Below are positions 33,751 to 44,422 of a DNA stretch of 64,000 nucleotides, piece after piece (position 1 is the first letter of the stretch; every line of letters begins with the position of its first letter). Under the pieces are notes generated by a model. It searched no databases. It saw nothing but the letters and a program-made list of their open reading frames with translations, and was not told where the DNA came from. The position numbers and the translations under genes were made by a program. Source of the DNA: Jacaranda mimosifolia (taxonomy: Eukaryota > Streptophyta > Magnoliopsida > Lamiales > Bignoniaceae); the NCBI GenBank assembly GCA_018894105.1, contig CM032126.1, forward strand, positions 27,068,391 to 27,132,390. Direction: 5' to 3'.

Positions 33751-34236
33751 TTTTGCATCCCAAAGGGAGAAAAACAAAGCGAGGGCAATGGAGAGCACCA
33801 AAAGCCTTGCAGCAGGCTAGAGGGGCTCAAAAGCGACCCCCCCAAGCCTGCACAACGAAGCATGACCAGGCGCCGGGGTCCCCGGCACCTGAAGGAATAA
33901 CAACTAGGAGAAACTGGAGGGTTGTTTCTAGCGGTGTGTGCGTGTCTGTGCGTCGTATGCGTGTGTGATTTATTTTTCTATTTATCGCGCGCGCGTACAC
34001 TAAAAGAGCTTCGTTCACTTCGTGAACTTCGCTCAGCTCGCTCCGCTAGAAACAACCCCCCTCCAGTTTCTCCTAGTTGTTATTCTTCAGGTGCTGGGGA
34101 GCCCCCCCCCCCGGTGCCTGGTCATGCTTCGCTGTGCAGGCTTGGGGGGGTCACTTTCGAGCCCCTCCAGCCTGCTGCAAGGCTTTTGGTGCTCTCCATC
34201 GCCCTCGCTTTGTTTTTCTCCCTTTGGGATGCAAAA
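33751..34236. repeat. Large inverted repeat (arms about 184 and 194 bp, loop about 108 bp)
   Basis: The left arm 33751-33934 is near-identical to the reverse complement of 34043-34236. Shared blocks include TTTTGCATCCCAAAGGGAG, AGCACCAAAAGCCTTGCAGC, CGAAGCATGACCAGGC and AACAACTAGGAGAAACTGGAGG. The arms differ mainly in homopolymers (C-run near 34091-34102) and a few substitutions. The loop holds a GT-rich stretch, a CGCGCGCG run and a small GTTCAC-TTC-GTGAAC hairpin. Transcripts across it would fold into a long hairpin. Confidence 0.92.
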
Positions 34237-34349
34237 CAAGACTCGGCTGCGCCCAAGGCCTTTTTAAGGTCCTTGGGTTTGTCCCCATTCGTGCCTCTTG
34301 CCACCTCTTTCTGAGGTTTTAAAATCCCCAGGGTAGCTCAAAAGCTTAA

Positions 34350-34380
34350 CTCAAAGCAGCTCTCAGGAGCGGGCTTTGAG
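34350..34380. repeat. Small hairpin-forming inverted repeat
   Basis: CTCAAAGC at 34350-34357 pairs with GCTTTGAG at 34373-34380, with an inner CTCxxGAG-like element. It is a stem-loop, but no T-run or other context assigns a role. Confidence 0.5.
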
Positions 34381-36338
34381 GGAGCATCTCATATTAGTAG
34401 AAAACCCGGATCCATCTCATATTTGCGTATGTGATGGTCGAGATTACCCGAGCATTAGCTTCAAGAGAGCCTGGATTGGAAGGTTGTTTGCGGGAATCCA
34501 GAGTGATGTTGGAGCTACGGACGGAAGAACGGGGCTATCATGGAAGTCAGATCTAAGGGCTAGGAGGAACTGAAAAAGGAGCTCCTATTAGATTAGGGGA
34601 CTAGTCAACAAATCTGCCATACATAGCACCCCAACTTCCAACTGCCCTTTCTTAGGGGATGTCAAGGCTACGAGAAGGCGGCCATCGTCTCTTGAAAGTC
34701 CATCCGGTGTGTTAATAGCTGGCCGATGGATACTGCCAGTATCAAATCAAGGAGCTGAAAGCCACCTCCCCATAGGGGGAGGAGCTGAGGCGAATCGCGT
34801 GCGGAAATGTTGAATCTTTCATTTGTTGCAGCAAGATTGTGCTGGTGTTCAGGCAGCTGTACTAAATGCATTGGATGCTTGGGCAACTGCATCGATCCCA
34901 TTCCTACTTCTCTTGCGTCCCTACATGGCGGAGATAGAACTAGTGGATCAAGGAAGACTTCAGGAGAAGTGATTTAAGACTTAGAGGGAGACTGAGAGAG
35001 GGAAATGGCCTTCATGCCGGCGGGGGCGGACGACTGACTTCTCCATCTTTTCGGGCACTGAGAATCCCATAGAGCATATCGGACGATTTAGGCTTTAGTA
35101 TAGAGATCTAGATCCTTTTCTCAAAATGAGAGGCTTTTTTGGAACTATAGTTGGGGACTTGCTTTCAGTTGGTAGACGAGGGCTATTACTACTTATTCTA
35201 TTATTCAATTATGTCTCAACCGTAGAAGAATGTGGTAGTTACCCGATACAAAAGCACAGCCCTAAATTTGGATTCTTTTCTTTTTTAAACTGACTACGAC
35301 CAAAGTAGAAATCGCTTGGCGAGGACACTCCTTTATCTAATACGAGAAAGATTGTTATGTGGTCGATAGAGGCGGATATAGCCTTGTGTCGTAACAAAGT
35401 GAGGTCCGGATGTTGCTTCCCTTCCTGCTGCTATTGTGCTTTTTCTAATCAAGGTTGTCACTGCGAAGGTCGAGTTGCTGACCTGAACGCTTTGACTCTT
35501 TTGGGCGGAGTAAAAATCTTTCTTTATGAGCATGCGCGTCTACCGATGGTATCCATTCAGCCTTATCTTTGCTCTCTGTTGCATGATTGAATACATCATT
35601 GATTGAAACAATCATGCAAGAGGTCTGCTTCGTCGCTTGAATCACTACTATGCGAAATCACTGTGACTTGTTGTTTATCTACCTACGCAATTTTCAACTA
35701 GAAATCCTGAAACTAGAATGCAAATCAGAAGAAATGAAAGAAAGAACCAATATTGTGAAAACACTGATAAGAAGTGGCTGAACTTCATTCCTATTTCCTA
35801 TCTCCCTTCCTCTACTAGACTCGATCGAGGAAAAGATAGATCACTTTTGACGGGGTCAAAAGTATTCCACCTCATTATGGTAACAACATTCCTTTCCTGC
35901 GGTTGCTAAACCCCTACTTTGCTACTGGTTCACTCCGCCCAGCCTTGGACAGCTGGAACGGATATTTGCTTTCAAGCGCTTTCGCTTAGCCTCACTACAG
36001 CGATAGACGAATTAGCTCGATCTCCTACTAATGAAATGAATAAGAATTGGATAGCAAGAGAGCTCTCCTGTCTCACAACTTAGTATTCGATTTCTTTCTA
36101 ATTCGTGGACTCTCCAAAGTATAAACGAAATTGTCTTCTCTGTCAAAGCGCGTTCATGTCTTACTCCTTCTACGTTTTCTTCTCTCTAGCGGAGCGAGCG
36201 AACCACTAGATGATCCATACTTCGCATTAAATCGTGACCAACATGTCCCGCCCGAAGGCACAACTATGAGACCAACCTGGTTGCGATGTCATTGATCAAC
36301 AACTACATCGAAGACTTCTCCGACTAAGCGATGCGGAA

Positions 36339-36701
36339 ATGCGAACACACCTCAACCAAACCAATAGGATCTCCCTTCACTTTAGGAGTTACAAAGGATC
36401 AAATCAAGCCTACGACTTAAGGAAACTATCGGGAATGGGAACACAACCACATAAGCCACTTCCCAGACTGCCAATCCTTACAACAAGAATTTCAATTGTT
36501 AATTTAAAAGGTTCTTTCCACACCGCTCATCCAGGGAAGAAAGAAAAGTCAGCACTTGCTTCTTTTTCTGGTACAACAACTAAAGCAAGAATCAAATGCT
36601 TTAGAGCCTTCTTGACACACAAGAGTGAGTCACTTCATTCGGAAAAGAAGAAAGAAGGAGGGAAAGCAGTTTTTCTAACCAAAGCAAATGCCCCAACATA
36701 A
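36339..36701 (+). CDS. Unidentified 120-codon open frame in the GC-richer block
   Basis: The frame is basic and Ser/Lys-rich (LTTRISIVNLKGSFHTAHPG, then KEKSALASFSGTTTKARIK). It stays open upstream of the ATG back to a stop near 36265 (reading DVIDQQLHRRLLRLSDAEM before the ATG). I do not recognise it. It could be a mitochondrial hypothetical ORF carried into the nucleus, or chance in a GC-richer stretch. No promoter or splice signals were noted. Confidence 0.25.
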   Translation: MRTHLNQTNRISLHFRSYKGSNQAYDLRKLSGMGTQPHKPLPRLPILTTRISIVNLKGSFHTAHPGKKEKSALASFSGTTTKARIKCFRAFLTHKSESLHSEKKKEGGKAVFLTKANAPT

Positions 36702-37178
36702 AGGCTAGGGGATGTCTTGGAGTATCAGTTGGAGGACCTATGAGTCCATATAGTTGCTTGAGTTTTCTGGCATATAATCAAATGGTAGTTGAGTAGTTTG
36801 CAAGGATGGTATTAAATTGATCTGATATAAGTAGCAATAGGTTTCAACTCCAGAGTTTGTGGCTTCATCTTTTATATGTGGCAATTAATTTTGATTAAAA
36901 TATTTGCCTTTGACAAGTTCATTGGCATGCTTTAAAGTATAATGAACAAAATTTGGAATTATGGTGCACACTATAGTGACATATAAGAGTGCAGCATTTT
37001 CTGCAATGTCTAAGAACATAAATCAGACGGTCATTTATATGATAGTTTACCAGAATGTACAGTAGTAAGAACTATTCCTCTCTTGTCCGTCTCTTTACCT
37101 TGAGGACGGCTGAAAATCTAACAAATCAGAAAAAGAATAATTCTAGTTGCTGACCTTTTATGTTTCACTATGCCGCAA

Positions 37179-37470
37179 CTAAATTGTAGTTGAACCCTCA
37201 CCGATACACTCCCTAGTTTTACCTGATGAACTATGAAGAGCATAAGAAGATTGAGAAGCTGATACAGAAAAGGAATATTTGTTCCTAAATTCTCTTTTTG
37301 GAAATGAAACATTCCTCTGTTGTGAACCAGTATGCAAGCATTTGGCTTTGTTTTTATGCAATGCACACTTGCAGTTGCGATGATATGGCCTATGCTCAAT
37401 ATCCATATATCACATTGATAAGCTTCCATCAAAGACACCGAAACATCTTGTCAGCTGCTCTGGTTGTCAT
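37179..37470 (-). pseudogene. Pseudogene C of the RPYHxNCKCALH small-protein family
   Basis: The ATG at 37470 gives MTTRAADKMFRC. A 2-bp deletion (GTGTGTC to GTGTC) then shifts the frame, and the ancestral frame also holds a TGA in place of the TGT Cys codon (SLSM, stop, YMDIEHRPYHRNC). From an internal ATG at 37406 the frame is open for 75 codons and keeps HRPYHRNCKCALH and the Ser-rich tail, ending CIGEGSTTI. A shortened protein is therefore possible but would lack the conserved N-terminus. The TATA-like box TATATAAG is intact at 37602-37609. Confidence 0.8.
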
Positions 37471-40340
37471 TCTCTTCTCTTTCTTCTCTCGTTTCCTAGA
37501 TTTTAATTACTGTGGTTTCAAGTGTGAGAGTGTGTGAATTGCTGTATGTAACAGTAATTCAGGAGAGAATTTTCTTAAACTGTTTCATGTTTCTTGAAGG
37601 GCTTATATAGAGCTAAGTCTTATCCTTGTATGATTAGAACTAGGAGTAGCGTAGATTCCAGAGAACAACTTGTTTCAGTCTTTCAGTGTAAAGTTCGAGA
37701 GAAGTTTTGTCTTGAGTTTTTGACCCTATGAAGTTGCTTTGCATTGTGTTAGCAAATCTCTTCACTTTTTACTAGAAAATTTTGGATTTCTAGGTGTGGG
37801 GCCTCAAAGACATGAGCAAGAAAAAAAGGCTTTGAGGGAAGGGAAGCTAAAAGAGGAAAGGATCACTTAGTTCTTGTTTCCTTCTTTTTAAAAAATGAAA
37901 GGAATCTATTTTTTCATAGTGTGGCCTAGCGAATTGGCTAGTTGCCTGTTTGATTCAAGCAATAGTGACGAAAAATTAATGTCATATGAAACTAAGGATC
38001 TTGCTCTTAACTATTTTTTCACTTGATACTTCGTGCATGTCCTTTTCCATTTATTTCAGTTTCCATCCTTAATGATGTTAATGAGCATCTGAAGAAGTTT
38101 CCAGTTGATCAGTTTCTCGTCGAGAGTAGTGATCTCAGTTCAAATTATATGCTTACAACTAATAGGTGAAATTTGTCATGTTAAAGTGCATTGATCAGTT
38201 CATACAGAATTGGGGAACTGATGAAATTGCTGATTTTTCCTCCTAAATTGTTAATATTTTGCTGTTTGGAGTTTTGCATACTTCATATAATCTTTGTTTG
38301 CCTTTGTGGGATCCAAAGTAGACTTTGGAGGGCATATATCTTCTGAAGAAGCAGATCTCTTGTTTACTTGGTCTTATGAGGAGTTATTAGTCAAGGTGAG
38401 GCACATTTCCAGAAGATTCTAAAATTGGGACTGGCTTTCCTATACAAGGCCTTGTGTATTGTAGGATATAGGAGTTCTTGTATTGTATGTTCCGGAATCC
38501 GCATCTTTGCAAACTTTGCCAATATCTTGTAGAAGGAGACACTTTCACTAAAGAGACCCTTGATCTAAGTGCCAGATCACTAATTCAGAGACTTGACTAG
38601 CTCTATCCTTGGAGTAGTCATAAATTTTGTAGATCCTTTTTGAAGATTGTATCAGAAAGTTGTCTTTTACGACATTGGATTGACTCTAGATTTTTTATTA
38701 TTTTCACCTTAACAATTTGGAGACTGAAGACAAATTTGATTCTGCATGCATCTTGGTTAGAAAAAGGCTAGATTCAGTACGTCTTAAAGCATAGAGTGGA
38801 CTTATTATCCTTTGATCAGTGATTGCTGGAACTTATACTCCTCTGCCATTACTTTTTAAGTGCACGCTGAAGTTGGGCTTGAATGAAATGATTCGGTAAA
38901 TACACTTGTATGCGGCTTTTTTGTTCAACAGATGATCATAAATGCATTAAAGCATTTGAACTGTTTTTCAATTATTCGCTGATGGTTATTTTGGCCAATT
39001 GATCTTCCAATATGCTAGTTTCAACAACTCTCATTCGTTACACTTCTTCCTAGCTGCTTGGCCTGGGCTTAATCCTTTGTCAACAAGAAAGTAAAGGTTA
39101 AATGGTAATAAATGTTTTAAATTCTGACGATTAAAGTTCAATACTATTTCCATGTGACAATTTCTCTTAGGTGGTCTGGTAATAAACTTGAAAGTGTAGA
39201 GTTTCATCCTCTATTTTATCTCTGCTTTGCTAATGGCATTTCAGCACAATGAATATTAGTAGCATATTTACAAAAAAACTTTTCATCTAGATTGTTCCCT
39301 TGATGATTCTGCCCATGTTTATGCAAGTGATGGACGCAGAATAACAACCAGCTTTACATGTGAAAGTAACAGCAATTCTGTTGCCGTAGAACCACTACCT
39401 GATTCCAAAAAGTCCTTGCAAGAGGCGCTTCCTTTTTCTGCTCTTTTTATCCAATATACTTGTTAAATAACTTACAGACTTTCCATGTCCCATTCATTGA
39501 AGAATTTACAGCTTGTTATCACTCTTTTTGGTTGTAAGATGAGGTTTAGTTTTAATATGCTTTCACTATGCTACTCATTATTTGATTTTTGTTATGAATC
39601 GCCATCACCATTTGTATCAATTTGAAATGTTGACTTATCATGTATCGTTAGAAAACAAGAAAAATAAATAATGAGATGAGAGAAGTAGTGCTGCCTACTT
39701 CAGTTTCTAAGGCGGAAAAGTCCAGACAACTGGTCAAGTAAGACAAGAAGGACTAGAAGCAAATGACAAACACAGATAATATTAGTTATTATAAAATATA
39801 CTTGTGCAATCTGCATTGTCTTGTAGATCACAATTTTGTTCCTTAGTGTCAACGCATATTCTTGTGCAAATTTGCCTTGTTTTTTGCCTTACAATTTTGT
39901 TCCAGATTATCGTACTGTTAAAAAATCAACATCTTTCGTAAGCCAAAAGTTCTTTATTCAGGAAACAAAGTACATATATTGATAATTTCATCAAAATAGG
40001 ATCCAGCTTACCACACCATATAAGATCTTAGTTTGATGATAGAGAGCTAGGAAAAGAAGAAGGACGTGGGTGGGAAAGTTTCATTAGCAGGGATCTAATC
40101 CAGGAAATCAGTATGAAATAATCTGAATTGGCTGACAGGAATTTAAACAATTATAGCTGCATCCATCATTTTTTCTTTCTCTTCTTTATCCTTCAACATT
40201 CTAGCATTTGTTTCGTTGTTGTGAATTTTAATCATAGATTGATGGCATTCTTATACTTTCAGTTAATCATACTTTGCTTTGGACATATTGAACTATTGAG
40301 GCGTAAACCCCAAACAACTATGGTAGCATGAATCATGTTC
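37471..40340. other. Unit C spacer upstream of pseudogene C
   Basis: Non-coding. It aligns with 41115-43280 of unit B up to about 39560 and with scattered blocks of unit A (33590-33700) from about 40210. No transposon termini were seen, in contrast with the other two units. Short plus-strand frames (37298, 40128) are not conserved. Confidence 0.65.
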
Positions 40341-40788
40341 ATTGCACAAGGTTTCTGTCATGATGAAATGGAAATCCAGTCAAGTTGCTTGAAAAGATGT
40401 TATTTAAGTGAAATGACATAAGCAATAATTGTATTTTACTTAACTAATTGGTGGGCTTACCATTTCAACTTTGTAGGAAATAAATGTTTTTGATAAGAGA
40501 AAACAATTGTAAGCATGCTGGCAGACACTTTTTTCTATGGTTCTTGGCATTCTTTGAAGTATAACCACTAGAATTTGAAGTGAAGGGTGCAAAATATAGA
40601 AGTATCTATAACTACCAATATATTCTGCACTATCTATGAAAGAAATCAGAGTACAATTTATATAAAACTCACCAGAATGTACAATAAAAGGAATGAGTCC
40701 TCAACTCAATCTCTTTACCTTGAGGTCGGTGGGTTGAATAAAATCCAAAAACTGAAAGTACTGAACCAGCTTTTTAGCTGCTGATCAT

Positions 40789-41109
40789 TTACATTGCTTC
40801 CTGCTGCAGATACAATATTAATGAACCTGCATTGATGTCCTTACTCCTAGTTGATGAACTATGAACATAAGCAGATGGAGAAGAGACAGTGAAAGCTGAT
40901 GCATATAAGGAATATTTGTTATTTAATTCTCTTTTTGGGAGTGAAACATTCCTCTTATGAGAAGCAATATTCTTGCATTTGGCTTTCTCTTCATGCAATG
41001 CACATTTGCAGTTGTGATGATACGGCCTTCGCTCAACATCCATGTCACACATTGATAAGCTCCCATCAAAGACACACCCAAACATCATGTCGACTGCTCT
41101 GGTGGCCAT
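40789..41109 (-). CDS. Small plant protein with RRPYHHNCKCALH motif (intact, 106 aa)
   Basis: The only cellular gene that looks functional. The product starts MATRAVDMMFGCVFDGSLSM, followed by a basic Cys/His cluster (ERRPYHHNCKCALH, residues about 26-39; ligand-like spacing H-x-N-C-x-C-x2-H), then a Lys-rich stretch and a Ser-rich tail (SSPSAYVHSSSTRSK) ending YLQQEAM. No signal peptide or membrane segment is seen. The ATG is supported by conservation of the same start in the A and C copies. I recall small plant proteins of unknown function with this CNCxCALH signature but cannot name a reaction or partner. A TATA box lies 125 bp upstream. It is a single exon as far as I can see. The two sister copies are dead, which suggests that this copy retained the job. 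Confidence 0.75.
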   Translation of the reverse strand: MATRAVDMMFGCVFDGSLSMCDMDVERRPYHHNCKCALHEEKAKCKNIASHKRNVSLPKRELNNKYSLYASAFTVSSPSAYVHSSSTRSKDINAGSLILYLQQEAM

Positions 41110-41233
41110 TCTCTTCTTTTCTTTCTTTTTTCCTAGATTTCTTACTGTGGTTTCAAGTGTGAGTGTGTGTGAATTGGCGTATGTATAGTAATTTCAGAGG
41201 GAATTTGTTTAATTCTTGCATGTTTGTTGAAGG

Positions 41234-41241
41234 TTTATATA
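41234..41241 (-). promoter_or_regulatory. TATA box of the intact small gene
   Basis: On the minus strand TATATAAA, within CTCTATATAAACC, lies 125 bp upstream of the ATG at 41109. The same position reads TATATAAG in unit C (37602-37609) and TAGATAAA in unit A (2806-2813). The spacing to the ATG is nearly the same in all three (124-132 bp). Confidence 0.6.
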
Positions 41242-42745
41242 GAGGTAAGGATTATGCTTGTATGATTAAAACTATGACCGTGTAGTAGTAACCTAGATTC
41301 TAGAGAACAATTTGTTGCTGTGTTTTTGTGTAAAGTTCGAGAGAACTTTGGTCTAGAGTTTTTTCAACCATGAAGTTGCTTTGTTCTGTATTAAAAATAC
41401 TATCACTTTTTACTAGGAAAATTTAGATTTCTAGGTGTGATGCCTAGAAGACATGAACAAGACAAACAAGCTGTGAGGGAAGGGAAACCAGAGAATGAGG
41501 AGATCAGACAGTTTTTGTCTCCCTTTTTGACCCCTGAAGAGAATCTGTGTTCTCATAGTGTAGTCCGACGTATGGGATTCTTTGTTTTCATTTGTTTTTT
41601 ATATTTTCACTTGATTCTTCATACATGGCCCCACATATGGTATAGCAAGAGATACCTCAGTACATTAGGTTTCCGTTTTCATCTCTATATCGTGTTAATG
41701 AGCATTAGAAGAAATTTTTCATCAATTTCTGTTTGTAGAGAAATGGTAAAATATTTTTGTAATGAGTTTATGATTTATGACTGTACTTCAACATATATGA
41801 ATAATACTAAGAAATTTTTTTGCGGTAAAATGCATCAGTTCAGATGAAACTGAATTGAAAGATGAATTTACTTTTTTTTCCTCCTATATTAGTTAATTAG
41901 TTGCAATTTTGGACTGCATATTGACTTTGTTTATGGAAAGTTTTATTTATTTTTTAATAGCAGAGTAGTTGTATTTGGAGTAAACATTGTTTAAATTGTC
42001 CTCATAGATTTCTAGTGAATTTCATCTGGTGATGTCTTTTCCTATGTACTCAACTTTGTTATGAGTCGAAGGGAGGTATAGTTTGAGGAGCTTATAGAGT
42101 AATGTCTGGCCTTCCTATACAAGCATTGTAGGATGCTCGAGTTCTGCATTGAATGTTCCGGATTGTAGAATTTTTACAAACCTTGTCATTATCTTATCTT
42201 ATGAAAACAGAACTTGTCTTTCATCAAATTGGACTAAATTTGGATTTTTTATTCTTGTCATCCTCGTAACTGAAAATTCCCTTTAGCTTGTTTTTGCGCT
42301 AAAATCTGTCCATTCTGTTATAAACTGTAAACTCATTTTGTCTATTCCAAGAATGAATCTGTCACAATCTGCCATGCCCAAATCCATGTAGTTCACTCTT
42401 CCTAAACTTTCAACTTAGGTCTCCCCATTTCTGCTTCTCCCTTCACATACATGAAGAGTCAGAGAGTATACTTAAGAACTTGTTTCTTTTATAGTACCAG
42501 CGACAAACAAGAAAATACTGGACAGAAAATTTGATTGTGTCTTGTAAGATTCTGATGGTGCTTGAAACCTTAGAGCGGCATAGAGTGGACTTGTTTTTCT
42601 TTGGTCAGTAACAGCTGGAACTATATTCTTCTACTGTGATTTCTTCGTGTACCTTTTCTCATTTCATAAAGAATATTGAAGTTGGGATGGAATGAGATGA
42701 TTGAGACAATGACACTTGCAAGTCGGTGTCTGTTCAGTTGCTTGT

Positions 42746-42777
<32 letters not shown>
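42746..42777. repeat. Compound microsatellite (CA)n(TA)n
   Basis: About 8 CA units followed by about 8 TA units. The same spot in unit A (about 18938-18955) has only a short TATAAATATATAAT, so it expanded in unit B after duplication. Confidence 0.85.
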
Positions 42778-43041
42778 AAATAAATTTACATGCTTGAATT
42801 CTTTCAGATAGATCATTTCCATATTGATAAATGTGCTCTAGGTTTCTTCATTAGTCTCGTAGGAAATATTGTGTCCATTGGAGTGTAACTGTTAACCGTT
42901 CTTTTCTTTTCTTTTTTTTTTCCAGTTCTGAGGATTAAGGAATAATATTTTGTGTTTCATTTTCTATTTTATTTCATGTATATATGACATTGTATTAAAT
43001 ATTTCATAATAAAAATAATGAATTAAAAATCAAATACACTT

Positions 43042-43058
43042 GATATATATATATATAC
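43042..43058. repeat. (AT)n microsatellite
   Basis: About eight AT units within AT-rich unit B sequence. Confidence 0.7.
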
Positions 43059-43793
43059 ATTAATTTGAAATTGAAAATGAAACAGAATAGAATAGAGGAT
43101 CCCAAGTGCACCATTTTGTTTTCCTTTTCTTACCGAATGTACTACATAAACAACTTAAGACTTTTTCATGCCCCTTTGATAAGAATTTAGTAATTGTTAT
43201 CAATGTCATTAGAAACATGGCATTTTGAAATACTTCTCATATGGCACCCGTTATTGGTTATTTTAAGAAAAGCCATCTCAATCATTTGTACCACTTTAAA
43301 TACTCATAGACTTGCAATATCTTCTTTCAAATTTAAAATAAACAAATAAATAAATATATGTGGCAAGGTTGATGGTGTGAAAGTTGGAGTGACGTACAAA
43401 GCATTTAATCTTGGAGAAATATTTTATTCTTTTTACAATTATCAATACGGATACCAGCAAATAGAAACCAATTGGCCTCTTGTTTTTGAGTGAGAAGAAG
43501 CTTTAGGATAACATGAATCTACATAAGATAAACTAAAATCATTGGTATAGCTGGCTTACCTTTTTCTTTAATCTTTTTGTTGCTTGTTTCTGTCAAGTGC
43601 TAAATATGTGAGATTTCCTTTTTCCTCATAGAAGAACAAATAAAGAGATGAAGCCATTTTTAACTGACAAGGTCACCTTGTGTTTTCATTTCCAATGCAA
43701 GATCACCTGTTAGAGGTAAGACTCGCATCGATGTAGTAAATACTTACAGCGTTAGAGGAAAGGTTAAGTGCATATGAATGCCAAAATCCCCAC

Positions 43794-44422
43794 TGAAAGA
43801 GAATAGGGTCCCAAAAGGGTAATGGACTCAAAGAAGTCAAACAATATATTAGAAAATAAACTAGAACTTCCAGATATAACTGAAAAGAGATAGCAGAAAT
43901 GATAAATAAGAGAGACAAGATAGTCATAGTGGTTCGGCGAGCCTAATCCACTACTTAAGCTAAAAGATTTATGATTTTAAACCTGTACTTTATTAATCAA
44001 ACAGATTAGAACAAATACAATGAGTAGTGCTAACTTCTCAAAACCTCATAGGCTACAGTAGACACTCAGCAAGCTTAACTGGAGTTTGAGAAAGACAATC
44101 TATAGAGCAAAGGAATAATCCTAATCTCACAGAATGACACTCGTATGAATATTACACCAACTGTTCTTCCTTTTAAATAGTTGAGTACAAAATCCTCAAG
44201 AATAATTCTGATAGTGTGATTTCCTTTTGTATCAGCTCATTCTTCTCCTTGAATGGTGCAATGGTAAGATACCAAAAATACAGTATCTTATACACAGGAA
44301 GTTCTAGATTTGCTGCAACGGTTAGTTACCATATAAACTGGACTTGCCATAATAATTTCAATCAACTTGATTTAATTTCAAAATAGGCATAATCAAAACT
44401 AAACTAGGAAGGAATCCTAACA
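43794..44422 (-). repeat. TE6 3' LTR
   Basis: 629 bp in reverse orientation. It is shorter than the partner LTR, which holds an extra block of about 26-30 bp containing a second AGAACTTCC copy. Confidence 0.9.

Larger units (their letters stand above)
33740..36705. other. GC-richer block of probable organelle (mitochondrial) origin
   Basis: The composition changes sharply on entry and exit. The sequence lacks the AT runs of its neighbours and has the texture of plant mitochondrial spacers (for example AGCGGAGCGAGCGAACC at 36187-36203, similar to CGCTCAGCTCGCTCCGC near 34030). It lies exactly between the end of unit A and the start of unit C. I recognise no mitochondrial gene, so the origin is inferred from composition only. 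An alternative is an unclassified transposable element. Confidence 0.45.
36720..40340. repeat. Tandem unit C (no insertions seen, partly deleted)
   Basis: Aligns in order with units A and B: CACCAGAATGTAC-like block (37048), the gene copy (37179-37470), CAAAGTTCGAGAGAA-like (37690), CTTTCCTATACAA (38435), AGAGTGGACTTATT (38793), and the AAACCCCAAACAACTA block (40305). It is more diverged and shorter than A or B after about 39000. It starts directly after the GC-richer block and ends where unit B begins. Confidence 0.75.
41250..43788. other. Unit B spacer upstream of the intact gene
   Basis: Non-coding. It aligns with units A and C. A 136-codon plus-strand frame at 41437-41847 is not open in unit A (3040-3460) and is rejected. 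Simple repeats lie at 42746-42777 and 43042-43058. Confidence 0.65.

Noticed and set aside
33753..34322. Several overlapping frames on both strands over the palindrome
   Set aside because: The palindrome makes mirrored frames; the products are low-complexity and overlap in every frame.
33740..36705. Considered as plastid DNA or an rRNA/tRNA region
   Set aside because: No tRNA cloverleaf, rRNA core or plastid gene was recognised. The mitochondrial-like label rests on texture only and is kept at low confidence.
41437..41847. 136-codon plus-strand frame in unit B
   Set aside because: The aligned region of unit A (about 3010-3480) is closed by stops and there are no motifs. It is probably chance in promoter-side spacer.
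42746..42777. Considered as a possible CRISPR-like or satellite array
   Set aside because: It is a plain dinucleotide microsatellite; no direct repeats with spacers occur in this window.
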